A DNA stretch of 64,000 nt. Origin: an uncultured Paracoccus sp. Lineage in GTDB: Bacteria > Pseudomonadota > Alphaproteobacteria > Rhodobacterales > Rhodobacteraceae. Every line of letters begins with the position of its first letter. Positions within the stretch are counted from its first letter, which is position 1. Of the stretch, positions 45,911 to 54,781 are shown piece by piece. A program made the position numbers and the translations under genes. Below the pieces are notes generated by a model. That model saw nothing but the letters and a program-made list of their open reading frames with translations, was not told the DNA's origin and searched no databases. Where the stretch lies: contig NZ_CANMEH010000007.1 in the NCBI RefSeq assembly GCF_947496875.1, positions 62,001 through 126,000 of the forward strand, in the 5' to 3' direction.

Positions 45911-46420
45911 TCAGGCCGCGCGCGAGGTCAGGACCGATTCGACCTGTTTCTGCGCACCGCCCTCGTCGATGCCGCTCACCGCGGCAACCTCGCGGGTCAG
46001 CCGGTCCAGCGCCGCCTCGTACAGCTGGCGCTCGGAATAGCTCTGCTCGCGCTGGTCGTCGTTGCGGTGCAGGTCGCGCACGACCTCGGCAATCGACATC
46101 AGGTCGCCCGAATTGATCTTCTGCTCGTATTCCTGGGCGCGACGCGACCACATCGCACGCTTGACCCGGGCCTTGCCCTTTAGGGTTTCCATGGCACGGT
46201 CGATCTGGTCGGGCGATGCCAGCCCCCGCATGCCGATCGCGGTGGCGCGGGCGGTGGGCACGCGCAGCGTCATCTTGTCCTTTTCGAACGAGATCACGAA
46301 CATCTCGAGGGACAGCCCGGCGACTTCCTGTTCCTCGATCGATACGATACGACCCACGCCATGGGCCGGGTAGACGACGAAATCATCGGGGCGGAATTCG
46401 TTCTTCTTGGTCTTCGACAT
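45911..46420 (-). CDS. CarD-family transcriptional regulator
   Basis: 169-residue RNA-polymerase-binding protein. The N-terminal RNAP-interaction domain (FRPDDFVVYPAHGVGRIVSIEE) and the C-terminal helical domain (LASPDQIDRAMETLKGKARVKRAMWSRR) match the CarD/CdnL family, which stabilises open promoter complexes, notably at rRNA promoters. Start ATG 46420 with GGAAGG. Monocistronic with a strong terminator. Confidence 0.92.
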   Translation of the reverse strand: MSKTKKNEFRPDDFVVYPAHGVGRIVSIEEQEVAGLSLEMFVISFEKDKMTLRVPTARATAIGMRGLASPDQIDRAMETLKGKARVKRAMWSRRAQEYEQKINSGDLMSIAEVVRDLHRNDDQREQSYSERQLYEAALDRLTREVAAVSGIDEGGAQKQVESVLTSRAA

Positions 46421-46756
46421 CGCACTTCCTTCCAGGTGGCGCGGGGCACGCCCGTCGCACAAACAACCCCAGACGGTTAGCCCGCCTCGGGTGCTGATCA
46501 GTCTTCAATCCGTTTGTCCCGCTGCAGACCGCATGCAGGATCACAGCATCACTGGCGGCGCGCCGGACAGGTCTGGCCCGCAACCTTATGACGCCTATGT
46601 ATCACGAATCGGGGCTTTTCACAAAGCCTTTCTGTCAGCCTTTCGTTAATCTTCTCGACGCGCGCCAGCTCCGCAGCTGGCGCCCGACCAACAAGCATCT
46701 TGCCGCTGGCAGAGACCCCCGGTTAGCGTTCGCCACCAACCAACCGGGAGATTCCG
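46421..46756. other. Intergenic region between carD and the solute-binding protein gene
   Basis: 336 bases between divergent genes. It contains an AT-richer patch (about 46585-46655) suited to promoters and a 9-bp hairpin GCGCCAGCT / AGCTGGCGC at 46662-46683, in the probable leader of the solute-binding protein gene. No coding frame was convincing. Confidence 0.5.
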
Positions 46757-47800
46757 ATGACCCTTCTGCGCTCGACCGCCATGATGCTGGCGCTGACGAC
46801 CGCACCGGCCCTGGCCGCCGATGCAGAGCTGACCGTGTTCGACTGGTCCGGGTTCGAGGATCCGCGCATCTTCCAGACATACGTCGACAAGCATGGCGCC
46901 GAGCCGACCTTTGCGTTCTATGGCGATGACGACGAGGCATATCAGAAGCTGGCCTCGGGGTTCAAAGCGGACGTGGCGCATCCCTGCAGCCAGATGGTGT
47001 CGAAATACCGGGATGCCGGGCTGATCGAGCCGTGGGACACGTCGCGCATCCCCAACTTTGCGGACATCGACCCCAAGTTCATGGATTCCCCGATCTTCAA
47101 GGATGATCAGGGCGTCTGGTACATTCCGACCGACTGGGGTGCCACGGCGATTGCCTACAACACCGAGACGGTCCCGGCAGAAGACGTGTCCACCCTGCAG
47201 GTCTTTGTTGATCCCAAGTACCAAGGGCGGACCAGCCTGCCGGATTCGGCCGACGACGTCTGGGCGCTCGGCTATCTGGCGACCGGCACGACCGACTGGA
47301 CGCAGGTCACCGACGAACAGTTCCAGGCAGCGGCGGACTGGCTGCGCCAGGCGCATCAGAACGTGTCCGCCTACTGGACCGACCCGGCGTCGCTGAACCA
47401 GATGATGGCATCGGGGGCCGTCGACATCGCCTGGTCGTGGAACGACAGCCCGACGCAGCTTGCGGCAGAGGATTTTCCGGTCGGCTTCGAACGCGCACCC
47501 AAGGAAGGCAGCTCGACGTTCTTCTGCGGGTTCATCAACCTCAAGGACGGGCCGGGGAGCGAGGACAAGGCGTACGACTTCATCAACGCGTGGCTGGATA
47601 CCTCGGCCGCCGGGGGGCTGCTGGACGTCGTCGGCTACGGTCATACGACCAAGGCCGGAATGGAATCCATCAAGGACGATCCGCGGGTGACCGCGGGGCT
47701 GGGGCCCGTCGACGCCCCCATCCTGGCCCAGACCCCGAACGACGCCGCCCAGCGCGAACGTCAGCTGGCCGAGTTCGAGAAGATCAAGGCCGGGTTCTGA
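46757..47800 (+). CDS. Periplasmic solute-binding protein, polyamine (PotD/PotF) type
   Basis: 347 residues with a signal peptide (MTLLRSTAMMLALTTAPALAA) and a class D-type binding fold: ELTVFDWSGFEDPRIF, PTDWGATAIAYNTE and WLDTSAAGGLLDVVGYGHT, resembling spermidine/putrescine-binding proteins. GGGAG precedes the ATG. No ATPase or permease genes are adjacent, so it either feeds a transporter encoded elsewhere or acts as an orphan receptor. Ligand specificity is an inference. Confidence 0.82.
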   Translation: MTLLRSTAMMLALTTAPALAADAELTVFDWSGFEDPRIFQTYVDKHGAEPTFAFYGDDDEAYQKLASGFKADVAHPCSQMVSKYRDAGLIEPWDTSRIPNFADIDPKFMDSPIFKDDQGVWYIPTDWGATAIAYNTETVPAEDVSTLQVFVDPKYQGRTSLPDSADDVWALGYLATGTTDWTQVTDEQFQAAADWLRQAHQNVSAYWTDPASLNQMMASGAVDIAWSWNDSPTQLAAEDFPVGFERAPKEGSSTFFCGFINLKDGPGSEDKAYDFINAWLDTSAAGGLLDVVGYGHTTKAGMESIKDDPRVTAGLGPVDAPILAQTPNDAAQRERQLAEFEKIKAGF

Positions 47801-47944
47801 TCCACCCGGCCCACGAATTTAAGTCGGAACCAGAGGCGCCCGGTGCGGGCGTCTCTGGCCTTCAGGCCGAACCGCGACACTGCAGGCCTGTTCCGGCCCC
47901 CAGCGCCTGGTGTAGCGTGCCCGCATGATTACCGGAGAATGCCC

Positions 47945-49087
47945 ATGAAACGTCGCGATTTCCTGTCTACTGCAGGTGTCGGCAGCGCCGCCACAATGCT
48001 CGCCGCCCCGTCCCTTGCGCAGGGCCAGTCCACCATCAACTGGAGGCTGACCTCGAGCTATCCCAAAAGCCTCGAGACGCTCTACGGCATCTCTGACCAG
48101 CTCTCGACGCGGATCGCCGAGATGACCGACGGCGGCTTTCGCATCCAGCCCTTTGCGGCTGGCGAGATCGTTCCCGGCCTGCAGGCGATCGACGCGGTCA
48201 GCGACGGCACCGTGGAATGCGCCCATTCGCTGGCCAGCTTCAAGATCGGCGCGGACCCGACCTGGGCGTTCGACACCTCGCTGCCCTTCGGCCTGAACAC
48301 CCGGCAGACGATCGCCTGGCTCTACTATGGCGGCGGCCGCGAACTGGTGGACGAGTTCATGGCGAAATCGAACCTGCGGTCGATCCCCGCGGGCAACACC
48401 GGCGCGCAGATGGGCGGCTGGTACCGCAAGCAGATCAATTCGGTCGACGACCTCAAGGGGCTGAAGCTGCGGATCGCCGGCTTGGGCGGCACCATCCTGG
48501 CGCGGCTGGGCGTGGTCCCGCAGCAGATCGCCGGCGGTGACATCTATGCGGCGCTGGAACGCGGAACCATCGACGCCGCCGAATTCTCGGGTCCCCTCGA
48601 CGATGAGAAGCTGGGGTTCCAAAAGGTCGCGCAGCATTACTACTATCCCGGCTGGTGGGAAGGCACGGCGAATGTCGGGCTGTACATCAACCGGGACAAG
48701 TGGAACGCCCTGCCGCCGCAGTATCAGGCCGCGCTGGAGGCCGCCTGCGCCGAAACGATGGCGCACTGCATCGCCAAGTACGACAACGGCAACCCCGATG
48801 CCCTGATGCGGCTGATCGCGTCGGGCGCACAGGTCCACCCCTTCCCCGACGACGTGCTGGCCGCGGCTTTCGCGGAATCGCGCAAGCTGTACGACGAATA
48901 CGCCGCCTCGAACGAGGCGTTCCGCAAGATCTACGAAAACTGGTTGGCGTACTGGCAAAAGCAGCAGCAGTGGCTGCGGGTGGCGGAACTGCCCTATGAT
49001 TTCGTCACCTCGGCCCAGGCATCCGTGCAGGCCACCGCGCAGCCGTCGGCACCCGCCGAACCTGCCGGCGAGCCGGCACAGGACTGA
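47945..49087 (+). CDS. TRAP transporter substrate-binding protein (DctP family)
   Basis: 380 residues. A twin-arginine signal (MKRRDFLSTAGVGSAATMLAAPSLAQ) indicates export in folded form. The body matches the DctP/TAXI-like group of TRAP receptors (ITWRLTSSYPK-like start, DLKGLKLRIAGLGG, YYPGWWEGTANVGLYIN). The C-terminus has an extra Ala/Pro-rich tail. The dctQ and dctM membrane genes are not adjacent. Substrate unknown; related proteins bind 2-oxo acids or other carboxylates. Confidence 0.85.
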   Translation: MKRRDFLSTAGVGSAATMLAAPSLAQGQSTINWRLTSSYPKSLETLYGISDQLSTRIAEMTDGGFRIQPFAAGEIVPGLQAIDAVSDGTVECAHSLASFKIGADPTWAFDTSLPFGLNTRQTIAWLYYGGGRELVDEFMAKSNLRSIPAGNTGAQMGGWYRKQINSVDDLKGLKLRIAGLGGTILARLGVVPQQIAGGDIYAALERGTIDAAEFSGPLDDEKLGFQKVAQHYYYPGWWEGTANVGLYINRDKWNALPPQYQAALEAACAETMAHCIAKYDNGNPDALMRLIASGAQVHPFPDDVLAAAFAESRKLYDEYAASNEAFRKIYENWLAYWQKQQQWLRVAELPYDFVTSAQASVQATAQPSAPAEPAGEPAQD

Positions 49088-49148
49088 CGCAGGCCATTGA
49101 CCTGCGCGGGCTGGGCTGGCCGGCCCGCGCCCCTTTCCGGAGTGACGC

Positions 49149-49565
49149 ATGGACCGCGCCGAACAGGAACGCATCGCGCTCGACCAGCCCGCCTTTGCCC
49201 GTTTCATCGGGAGCCGGATCGTCATGGTCAGCCCCGACGAGGTCGTGGCCGAATTGCAGGTGACCGAGGATCTGGCCAATCGCAATGGCGTGCTGCATGG
49301 CGGCGCGATGATGGGCTTTGCCGACAATCTGGGCGGCACTGCCACCGCCATGAACCTGCCGCCCGGCAAGAGCACGACGACCGTCGAGAGCAAGACCAAC
49401 TTCCTGCGTCCGCTGCGGATCGGCGACGTGGCAACGGCGCGCTGCGTCCCCCTGCACAAGGGGCGCACCACCATGGTCTGGCAGACCACGATCAGCCGCC
49501 CCGACGGCAAGGTGGCCGCGATCGTCACGCAGACGCAGCTCGTCCTCGACTGGCAGGCCGGCTGA
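49149..49565 (+). CDS. PaaI-type hotdog-fold thioesterase
   Basis: 138-residue acyl-CoA thioesterase of the PaaI/YdiI group. The hotdog core motif NRNGVLHGGAMMGFADNLGG contains the HGG signature and the active-site Asp/Glu region. GGAG precedes the ATG. Substrate unknown. No pathway genes are adjacent. Confidence 0.85.
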   Translation: MDRAEQERIALDQPAFARFIGSRIVMVSPDEVVAELQVTEDLANRNGVLHGGAMMGFADNLGGTATAMNLPPGKSTTTVESKTNFLRPLRIGDVATARCVPLHKGRTTMVWQTTISRPDGKVAAIVTQTQLVLDWQAG

Positions 49566-49641
49566 GGGCGGTCGTTTGGGGTTGCCACGCGCCGGCAAGA
49601 CGCCAAGCATGCGTGCACGGGATGCAGGAGGACCCCAATCG

Positions 49642-50250
49642 ATGAATCGCTTGACGCTTACCACTGTCGCACTTGTGCTCGGCCTCGCTGGCGTGCCCGC
49701 ACTGGCCCAGACCGAAACGCCCGCCGCGCCGGCCGATTCAGCGGCAGCACCTGCAGCGCCGTCCGCGACGGATGCGGCGGGGCCGGCCGGCACGGCGGGA
49801 GCCACCGGGACTGCCGCGGCAGAGGCGGCGCCGGCGGACGCCGGGAAGCCTGCGGAGATGGCCGAGGCGACGGACTACGGCGAACAGAAGGCCGTCTATC
49901 ACATGAACTATGCAGGCGGGATCGACGGATCGGGCTATCGCCCGGCGCTCAACAACATGCAGAACCACCTGGATGCCGTGGGCGACGCCAATCTCGACCT
50001 GCGGGTGGTGATGCATGGTGACGGGCTGGGGCTGCTCGCCGCCGCCAAGAAGGACCAGGGCCTGCAGGCCATCATCAGCGGCCTGAAGGAACGTGGCGTC
50101 GATTTCCTGGTCTGCAAGAACACGCTGGACGGGCGCAACATCGACCCGGAGAAGGACCTCTTCGACGTGTGGCCAGAGGACATCGTCCAGGCAGGCGTGG
50201 CCGAAGTCGCGCGGCTGCAGGGCGAAGGGTTCGTCTACATCAAACCGTGA
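49642..50250 (+). CDS. Exported DsrE/DsrF-like protein
   Basis: 202 residues: signal peptide (MNRLTLTTVALVLGLAGVPALAQ), an Ala/Pro/Thr-rich linker of about 50 residues, and a DsrE-like domain (AVYHMNYAGG, LRVVMHGDGLGLLA) with the single conserved cysteine in DFLVCKNTL. It resembles the COG1416 branch of sulfur-relay-related proteins. Export of this fold suggests periplasmic persulfide or thiol handling, an inference. AGGAGG provides a strong ribosome-binding site. Confidence 0.78.
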   Translation: MNRLTLTTVALVLGLAGVPALAQTETPAAPADSAAAPAAPSATDAAGPAGTAGATGTAAAEAAPADAGKPAEMAEATDYGEQKAVYHMNYAGGIDGSGYRPALNNMQNHLDAVGDANLDLRVVMHGDGLGLLAAAKKDQGLQAIISGLKERGVDFLVCKNTLDGRNIDPEKDLFDVWPEDIVQAGVAEVARLQGEGFVYIKP

Positions 50251-50296
50251 GAAATGGGGCGCGTCGCTGGCGCCCTACAGACCACCCGCGCCAAAC

Positions 50297-50326
50297 ACCG
50301 GGACCGCGGATCGCTGCGGTCCCGGT
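50297..50326. terminator. Bidirectional hairpin between convergent genes
   Basis: Perfect 11-bp inverted repeat ACCGGGACCGC / GCGGTCCCGGT in the short gap between the DsrE-like and PepSY genes. No U-tract follows, so termination is probable but not certain. Confidence 0.5.
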
Positions 50327-50330
50327 CCGA

Positions 50331-50576
50331 TCAGCGTGGCTTGCCGGTGGTCGGGTCCAGATCGACCTCGACCTCACGGTCGTCGGCGGTGCGGTACTCG
50401 ACCTCCCAGTAGCCGTCGTCGTCCCACTCGACGCTCTCGACATAGGCCAGATCAGCGCCGACGTCGGCTTCCAGAGTCGCGACGAGTTGCGACAGCGGCA
50501 TCGCGTTCGGTGGCGGCGGCTCGGCCAGGGCAGCTGCGGGGGCAAGCACGGCACAGGCCAGGATCGTCATTCGCAT
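50331..50576 (-). CDS. Small PepSY-domain periplasmic protein
   Basis: 81 residues: signal peptide (MRMTILACAVLAPAAALA) then a PepSY-like fold (LVATLEADVGADLAYVESVEWDDDGYWEVEY and VDLDPTTGKPR). Such domains are thought to inhibit or sense periplasmic peptidases. Four in-frame ATGs compete; ATG 50576 is seven bases after GGAGGG and is preferred. Function otherwise unknown. Confidence 0.75.
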   Translation of the reverse strand: MRMTILACAVLAPAAALAEPPPPNAMPLSQLVATLEADVGADLAYVESVEWDDDGYWEVEYRTADDREVEVDLDPTTGKPR

Positions 50577-50667
50577 GGGCATTCCCTCCATTTCGCGTCC
50601 TGACCAAACGCCGCAACCGCGTCGCCGGTTGCCCGACGGGCGAGATATCTCGCCGGTCCCTCATGCC

Positions 50668-50696
50668 CTTGCCCGCCCGGCGGCTCGCCCCTATAT
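50668..50696 (+). promoter_or_regulatory. Sigma-70 promoter of ssrA
   Basis: TTGCCC (50668-50673) and TATATT (50691-50696) separated by 17 bases, about 7 bases upstream of the inferred 5' end of the pre-tmRNA. Confidence 0.75.
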
Positions 50697-50702
50697 TCGA
50701 CC

Positions 50703-51020
50703 TGTCCGGGTTCGCCCGGACTATGGGCATAAACGCGCTCGTAATAAGCGGATCGGACCCGGGGGCGGTACCCGGCGGCTCCACCAGACATCCCTCGTTG
50801 GGGGCGAATGGGGCCGAAACAGGATCGACGAACGTGTAAAGGGGATGGCTTTGCCTCGGTGAGCTACCACCGTTATCGGTGCGAAAAGTACAGTTGCCAA
50901 CGACAACCGTGCTCCGGTCGCTCTGGCTGCGTAAGCAGCTCGGGTAACCGAAAACTAAGCCCTGTCGCCTAGCAGCGTCAGGCGGGGTTCGCAGGCACCT
51001 GGCAACAGAAGCCTGCACTT
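50703..51020 (+). ncRNA. ssrA: Two-piece (circularly permuted) tmRNA
   Basis: Ribosome-rescue RNA encoded in alphaproteobacterial permuted order. The acceptor piece comes first, opening with a hairpin (GTCCGGG/CCCGGAC) and ending in CGGCTCCACCA at 50776-50786. A 23-base intervening segment follows, then the coding piece from 50810, whose GGGGCCG pairs with the acceptor CGGCTCC over seven pairs including one G-U. The GGATCGACG element follows. The tag frame at 50896-50934 reads A-N-D-N-R-A-P-V-A-L-A-A-stop, a proteolysis tag. A terminal stem GCAGGC/GCCTGC is at 50991-51016. The T-loop GGCGGTA departs from the usual TTCRA pattern. The ends are inferred. Confidence 0.92.
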
Positions 51021-51137
51021 TACCCTTCATCCGGCGATTTCATCCCCGTCCGTCAGCAATGCTCGGGCGGTGGCTTGATCTTCGCTGTCTTTGCCGTTCT
51101 TGTTTGCCCGCATGGTGCAAAAGCCGGGGGTGACGTC

Positions 51138-51530
51138 GTGAAGATCGGTTACAAGGACCTGCTCGACGCGGCGAGTGCCGAAATCCGCACCATCGCGGTG
51201 GACGAGGCGCGAAGCATGGCGGACGATCCGCAGGTAACCTTCGTCGACCTGCGCGACCGCCGCGAGTTGGAGCGCGAGGGGCGCATCCCGGGTGCCTTCC
51301 ATTGCCCGCGCGGCATGCTGGAGTTCTGGATCGATCCGGACAGTCCCTATCACAAGCCGATCTTTGCCGAGCCGCGGCAGTTCGTCTTTTATTGCGCCAG
51401 CGCGTGGCGCTCTGCCCTCGCAACCAAGACGGCGCAGGACATGGGGCTGACGCCGGTCGCGCATCTGGGCGGCGGGTTCACCGCATGGCGGGATGCCGGC
51501 GCGCCTGTCGAACAGGTTCCGCACCGCTGA
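51138..51530 (+). CDS. Rhodanese-like domain protein
   Basis: 130-residue single rhodanese domain with the persulfide-forming cysteine in [13 protein letters not shown]. The conserved segment [29 protein letters not shown] identifies a Rhodobacteraceae subfamily. The start is taken as GTG 51138 ([12 protein letters not shown]) with GGGGGTG upstream, because homologues begin there; a longer ATG start would run into the tmRNA region. Cytosolic sulfur transfer is the likely role. Confidence 0.88.
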   Translation: MKIGYKDLLDAASAEIRTIAVDEARSMADDPQVTFVDLRDRRELEREGRIPGAFHCPRGMLEFWIDPDSPYHKPIFAEPRQFVFYCASAWRSALATKTAQDMGLTPVAHLGGGFTAWRDAGAPVEQVPHR

Positions 51531-51639
51531 GCCCGGACAGGCGCGGCGGGGTGCCGCGGCTTTCCCTGTCCGCATGTATATGGCACCACCCAACCAACCG
51601 ATCTGCAAAGCTGCGCCATGCGGCGCAACGGAGATGACG

Positions 51640-52908
51640 ATGGACGCCACCGCCGAATCCGCCGAGGCCCTGATCGCCCGTCTCGGACGCGCTGCCCGCG
51701 CGGCGGCGGCCGAGCTTGCCTGTGCGCCCGCCGAGGTGAAGGCGCAGGCGCTGCTGGCCGCCGCCTCGGCCCTGACCGCTGCCGAGGATCGCATCCTGCA
51801 GGCGAACGCGCGCGACCTGGCCTTTGCACGGGACAAGGGGCTGTCACCCGCGTTGATCGACCGACTGCGTCTGGACCCGCCGCGGATTGCTGCGATGGCA
51901 GAGGGTCTGCGGGCGGTTGCGGCGCAGCCCGACCCTGTGGGCCGCGTGCTGGCCGAATGGGACCGCCCCAACGGGCTGCATATCCAGCGCGTGGCCACGC
52001 CGCTGGGCGTGCTGGGGGTGATCTATGAATCGCGCCCCAACGTGACCGCCGACGCGGGCGCGCTGGCGCTGAAGTCGGGTAACGCCGTCATCCTGCGCGG
52101 CGGCACCGATTCCATCAATTCGTCGGCCGCGATCCTCGCCTGCATGACGCAGGGCCTGAAAGAGGCCGGGCTGCCCGAGACCGCCATCCAGATGGTGCCG
52201 ATCCGCGACCGGGCTGCGGTCACCGCAATGCTGCGCGCGCGGGACTATATCGATGTCATCATTCCCCGCGGCGGCAAGGGGCTGGTCGGCCTGGTGCAAG
52301 AGGAAGCACGGGTTCCCGTGTTCGCGCATCTGGAGGGCATCTGCCACGTCTACGCCGATGGCGATGCCGATCCGGACAAGGCCCGCCGGGTGGTCCTGAA
52401 CGCAAAGACCCGGCGCACGGGGATCTGCGGAGCGGCCGAGTGTCTGCTGATCGACCGTGCGTTCCACGCAGCGCACGGGCCCGTCCTGATCGAGGACCTT
52501 CTGGCCGCCGGCGTCGAGGTTCGGGCCGAAGGCGAGCTTGCCGACATCCCGGGGACCGTCCCCGCGACACCTGACGATTTCGGGCACGAGTTCCTCGACT
52601 CCATCATCGCGGTGCGGCTGGTCGACGGGGTGGACGGCGCGATCGCGCATATCCGCCGCTACGGCTCGAACCACACCGAATCGATCCTGACAGAGAATGA
52701 TGCAACCGCCGCGCAGTTCTTTGCCCGGCTGGACAGTGCGATCCTGATGCGCAACGCGTCCACGCAGTTCGCGGATGGCGGCGAGTTCGGCATGGGCGCC
52801 GAGATCGGGATCGCCACCGGCAAGATGCATGCACGCGGCCCCGTCGGCGCCGAACAGCTGACCAGCTTCAAGTATCTGGTCACGGGCGACGGCACGATCC
52901 GCGCCTGA
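51640..52908 (+). CDS. proA: Glutamate-5-semialdehyde dehydrogenase ProA
   Basis: NADPH-dependent reduction of gamma-glutamyl phosphate in proline biosynthesis, 422 residues. Family motifs: [41 protein letters not shown], and the catalytic cysteine in [16 protein letters not shown] 51640 lies six bases after GGAG; an ATG two codons earlier is an alternative. proB is not adjacent in this window. Confidence 0.95.
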   Translation: MDATAESAEALIARLGRAARAAAAELACAPAEVKAQALLAAASALTAAEDRILQANARDLAFARDKGLSPALIDRLRLDPPRIAAMAEGLRAVAAQPDPVGRVLAEWDRPNGLHIQRVATPLGVLGVIYESRPNVTADAGALALKSGNAVILRGGTDSINSSAAILACMTQGLKEAGLPETAIQMVPIRDRAAVTAMLRARDYIDVIIPRGGKGLVGLVQEEARVPVFAHLEGICHVYADGDADPDKARRVVLNAKTRRTGICGAAECLLIDRAFHAAHGPVLIEDLLAAGVEVRAEGELADIPGTVPATPDDFGHEFLDSIIAVRLVDGVDGAIAHIRRYGSNHTESILTENDATAAQFFARLDSAILMRNASTQFADGGEFGMGAEIGIATGKMHARGPVGAEQLTSFKYLVTGDGTIRA

Positions 52909-52927
52909 ACTGCCGCTGATCCGAATT

Positions 52928-53566
52928 TCAGAACGAGATTTCTGCCCCGGTCTCGTCAAGCTCTGCCGCGAGCTGCCGGTTGGCGGCCGCGGCATGGATG
53001 GCAAGCAGCGGAAACTGTACCTCCGCCGCCGCGGGATCACTGAGCGGCACATCGCCGGTCTGCAGCCACGCCCAAAGCTGCGGTATTGCACGTGTGCGTT
53101 CCGCCTCGGCGACCAGCCGCCAGCCCTGCAGTCCGCGGCAGACCAGCACCCGACCACCCCAGGGCAGCGCGGTTTCCAGACACATGACCGCCAGCAGGAT
53201 CAACCGGGTCTCGACGCGCGGCATGTCGCCCTGGGCATCGACCTGCAGATTCAGCCGGCCGCCAGCCGACAGGTCGCGCAACAGACTTGCGAGATCCGGG
53301 ACCGAGATCCGCTGTTCGGCCGAGGCTTGGCCGAATGCCACCCGGAAAACGCGAATCCGGGCTCGCGCCGCCTCGACGCTTTCCGACAACAGTTGCAGTT
53401 CGGGAGAGGGGCCGTCCTCGACCGGGGGCGCCATTTCGAGCAGTTCCACGCCGTTCCCGATGGCACCAAGGGGTGAGACGAGGTCGTGACACAACCTTGA
53501 CGCGACCAATGCGGAGAGCCGTTCGGCGGCGATGCGCGGCTGGTGCGGAATTGCCCTTTCCCGCAT
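52928..53566 (-). CDS. chpT: Histidine phosphotransferase ChpT
   Basis: Phosphorelay protein linking CckA to CtrA in alphaproteobacterial cell-cycle and lifestyle control, 212 residues. The phospho-accepting helix SRLCHDLVSPLGAIGNGVELLEM contains H27 and the HDL signature of ChpT; the C-terminal half is a degenerate ATPase-like fold. No kinase catalytic motifs remain, as expected. Divergent from the DUF3553 gene. Confidence 0.88.
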   Translation of the reverse strand: MRERAIPHQPRIAAERLSALVASRLCHDLVSPLGAIGNGVELLEMAPPVEDGPSPELQLLSESVEAARARIRVFRVAFGQASAEQRISVPDLASLLRDLSAGGRLNLQVDAQGDMPRVETRLILLAVMCLETALPWGGRVLVCRGLQGWRLVAEAERTRAIPQLWAWLQTGDVPLSDPAAAEVQFPLLAIHAAAANRQLAAELDETGAEISF

Positions 53567-53629
53567 CAGCCTCTAGCCTTGCTGCGGATGCGAGGGACGC
53601 GTGTCGCAATCGGATCAGGGCTGAGCATC

Positions 53630-53800
53630 ATGAACGAGATCCTTGAACCTGGGATGATGGTCCGCCACCCCGGTGCGCCCGAATGGGGAATCGGTCAAGT
53701 CCAGTCCCGCATCGGCGACCGCATCGTGGTCAACTTTGCCGAGGCCGGCAAACAGGCCGTCGACGGCAAGCGGGTCGAGTTGCAACTGGTGTCCGAATGA
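53630..53800 (+). CDS. DUF3553 domain protein
   Basis: 56-residue protein with a small beta-barrel resembling the DUF3553 domain (LEPGMMVRHPGAPEWGIGQVQSRIGDRIVVNFAEAGKQ), found also fused to helicases such as UvrD. Here it stands alone. Nucleic-acid or protein binding is possible; no function is established. Start ATG 53630 has only a weak ribosome-binding site. Confidence 0.8.
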   Translation: MNEILEPGMMVRHPGAPEWGIGQVQSRIGDRIVVNFAEAGKQAVDGKRVELQLVSE

Positions 53801-53958
53801 GCGCTCCATGACCGAAGCCTAACTCAACCTATGCGGGCGTCAAGAAAAGTCCCGCACCGCGTCCGCCGGAGCTTGCGGCCGGGGCCAGGTGTGGCCCGGT
53901 TGCAATGGGCCGGCTGCCTCCCTAGACCCGCAACGATCCACAGCCTGCGAAAGCGCCG

Positions 53959-54738
53959 ATGACGCCCGATGCCTCCTGGTTCGAGATACGGATTGCCCGC
54001 TCCGAAGCGGATCTGCTTGGAGCGCAGCGCCTGCGCTATCGGGTCTTCGTCGAGGAGTTGGGCGGCGACGGACCGATGGTCGATCATCAGACGCGCCTGG
54101 AACGCGACGAGTTCGACCCGATCGTCGATCATCTGGTCCTGATCGACAGCCGGCGTGATGCCGCTTCACTGGATCATGTCGTCGGGGCCTATCGCCTGCT
54201 GCCCGGTGACCGGGCCGAACGCTTTGGCAGGTTCTACTGCGATGCGGAATACGACCTGTCGCGGCTGAAGGGCTCCGGACGGTCGCTGCTGGAACTGGGC
54301 CGGTCCTGCGTGGACGCCGGTTATCGGGGCGGCCCCGGCATGTTCCTGCTGTGGAACGGCCTCGCCGACTACGTGCTCGAGTTCGACATCGAGGTGCTGT
54401 TCGGTGTTGCCAGCTTCCGCGGCACCGATCCCGTTCCCCTGGCGCCCGCGCTGTCGTGGCTGCATCACAACCACATGGCGCCCGAAGCGATCCGGCCGAT
54501 GGCGCTTTCGCAGGGCTACCAGCGCATGGACCTGATCGCGCCCGACGCGCTGGACCGACGGGTGGCGATGCTGAAGATGCCGGCGCTGATCAAGGCCTAT
54601 CTTCGGCTTGGGGGAATGGTCGGCGAGGGCGCCTTCCTGGATCACCTCTTCAACACCACCGACGTTCTGCTGCTGATGGATACAAAGGCCATGTCGGCGC
54701 GGCACCGCCGGTTCTACGAAGAGCGGAGCAGGGACTGA
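53959..54738 (+). CDS. olsB: L-ornithine N-alpha-acyltransferase OlsB
   Basis: Forms lyso-ornithine lipid from ornithine and 3-hydroxyacyl-ACP; 259 residues. GNAT-like fold with RLRYRVFVEELGGDGP, VVGAYRLLPGDRAERFG and LLELGRSCVDAGYRGGPGMFLLWNGLADYV, typical of OlsB/hemolysin-like acyltransferases. It is followed 43 bases later by olsA on the same strand, the olsBA arrangement of Rhodobacterales. Confidence 0.88.
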   Translation: MTPDASWFEIRIARSEADLLGAQRLRYRVFVEELGGDGPMVDHQTRLERDEFDPIVDHLVLIDSRRDAASLDHVVGAYRLLPGDRAERFGRFYCDAEYDLSRLKGSGRSLLELGRSCVDAGYRGGPGMFLLWNGLADYVLEFDIEVLFGVASFRGTDPVPLAPALSWLHHNHMAPEAIRPMALSQGYQRMDLIAPDALDRRVAMLKMPALIKAYLRLGGMVGEGAFLDHLFNTTDVLLLMDTKAMSARHRRFYEERSRD

Positions 54739-54781
54739 CGATGACCCGACGGCTGCAAGCGGCCGGACGGCCCCCGGTCCG

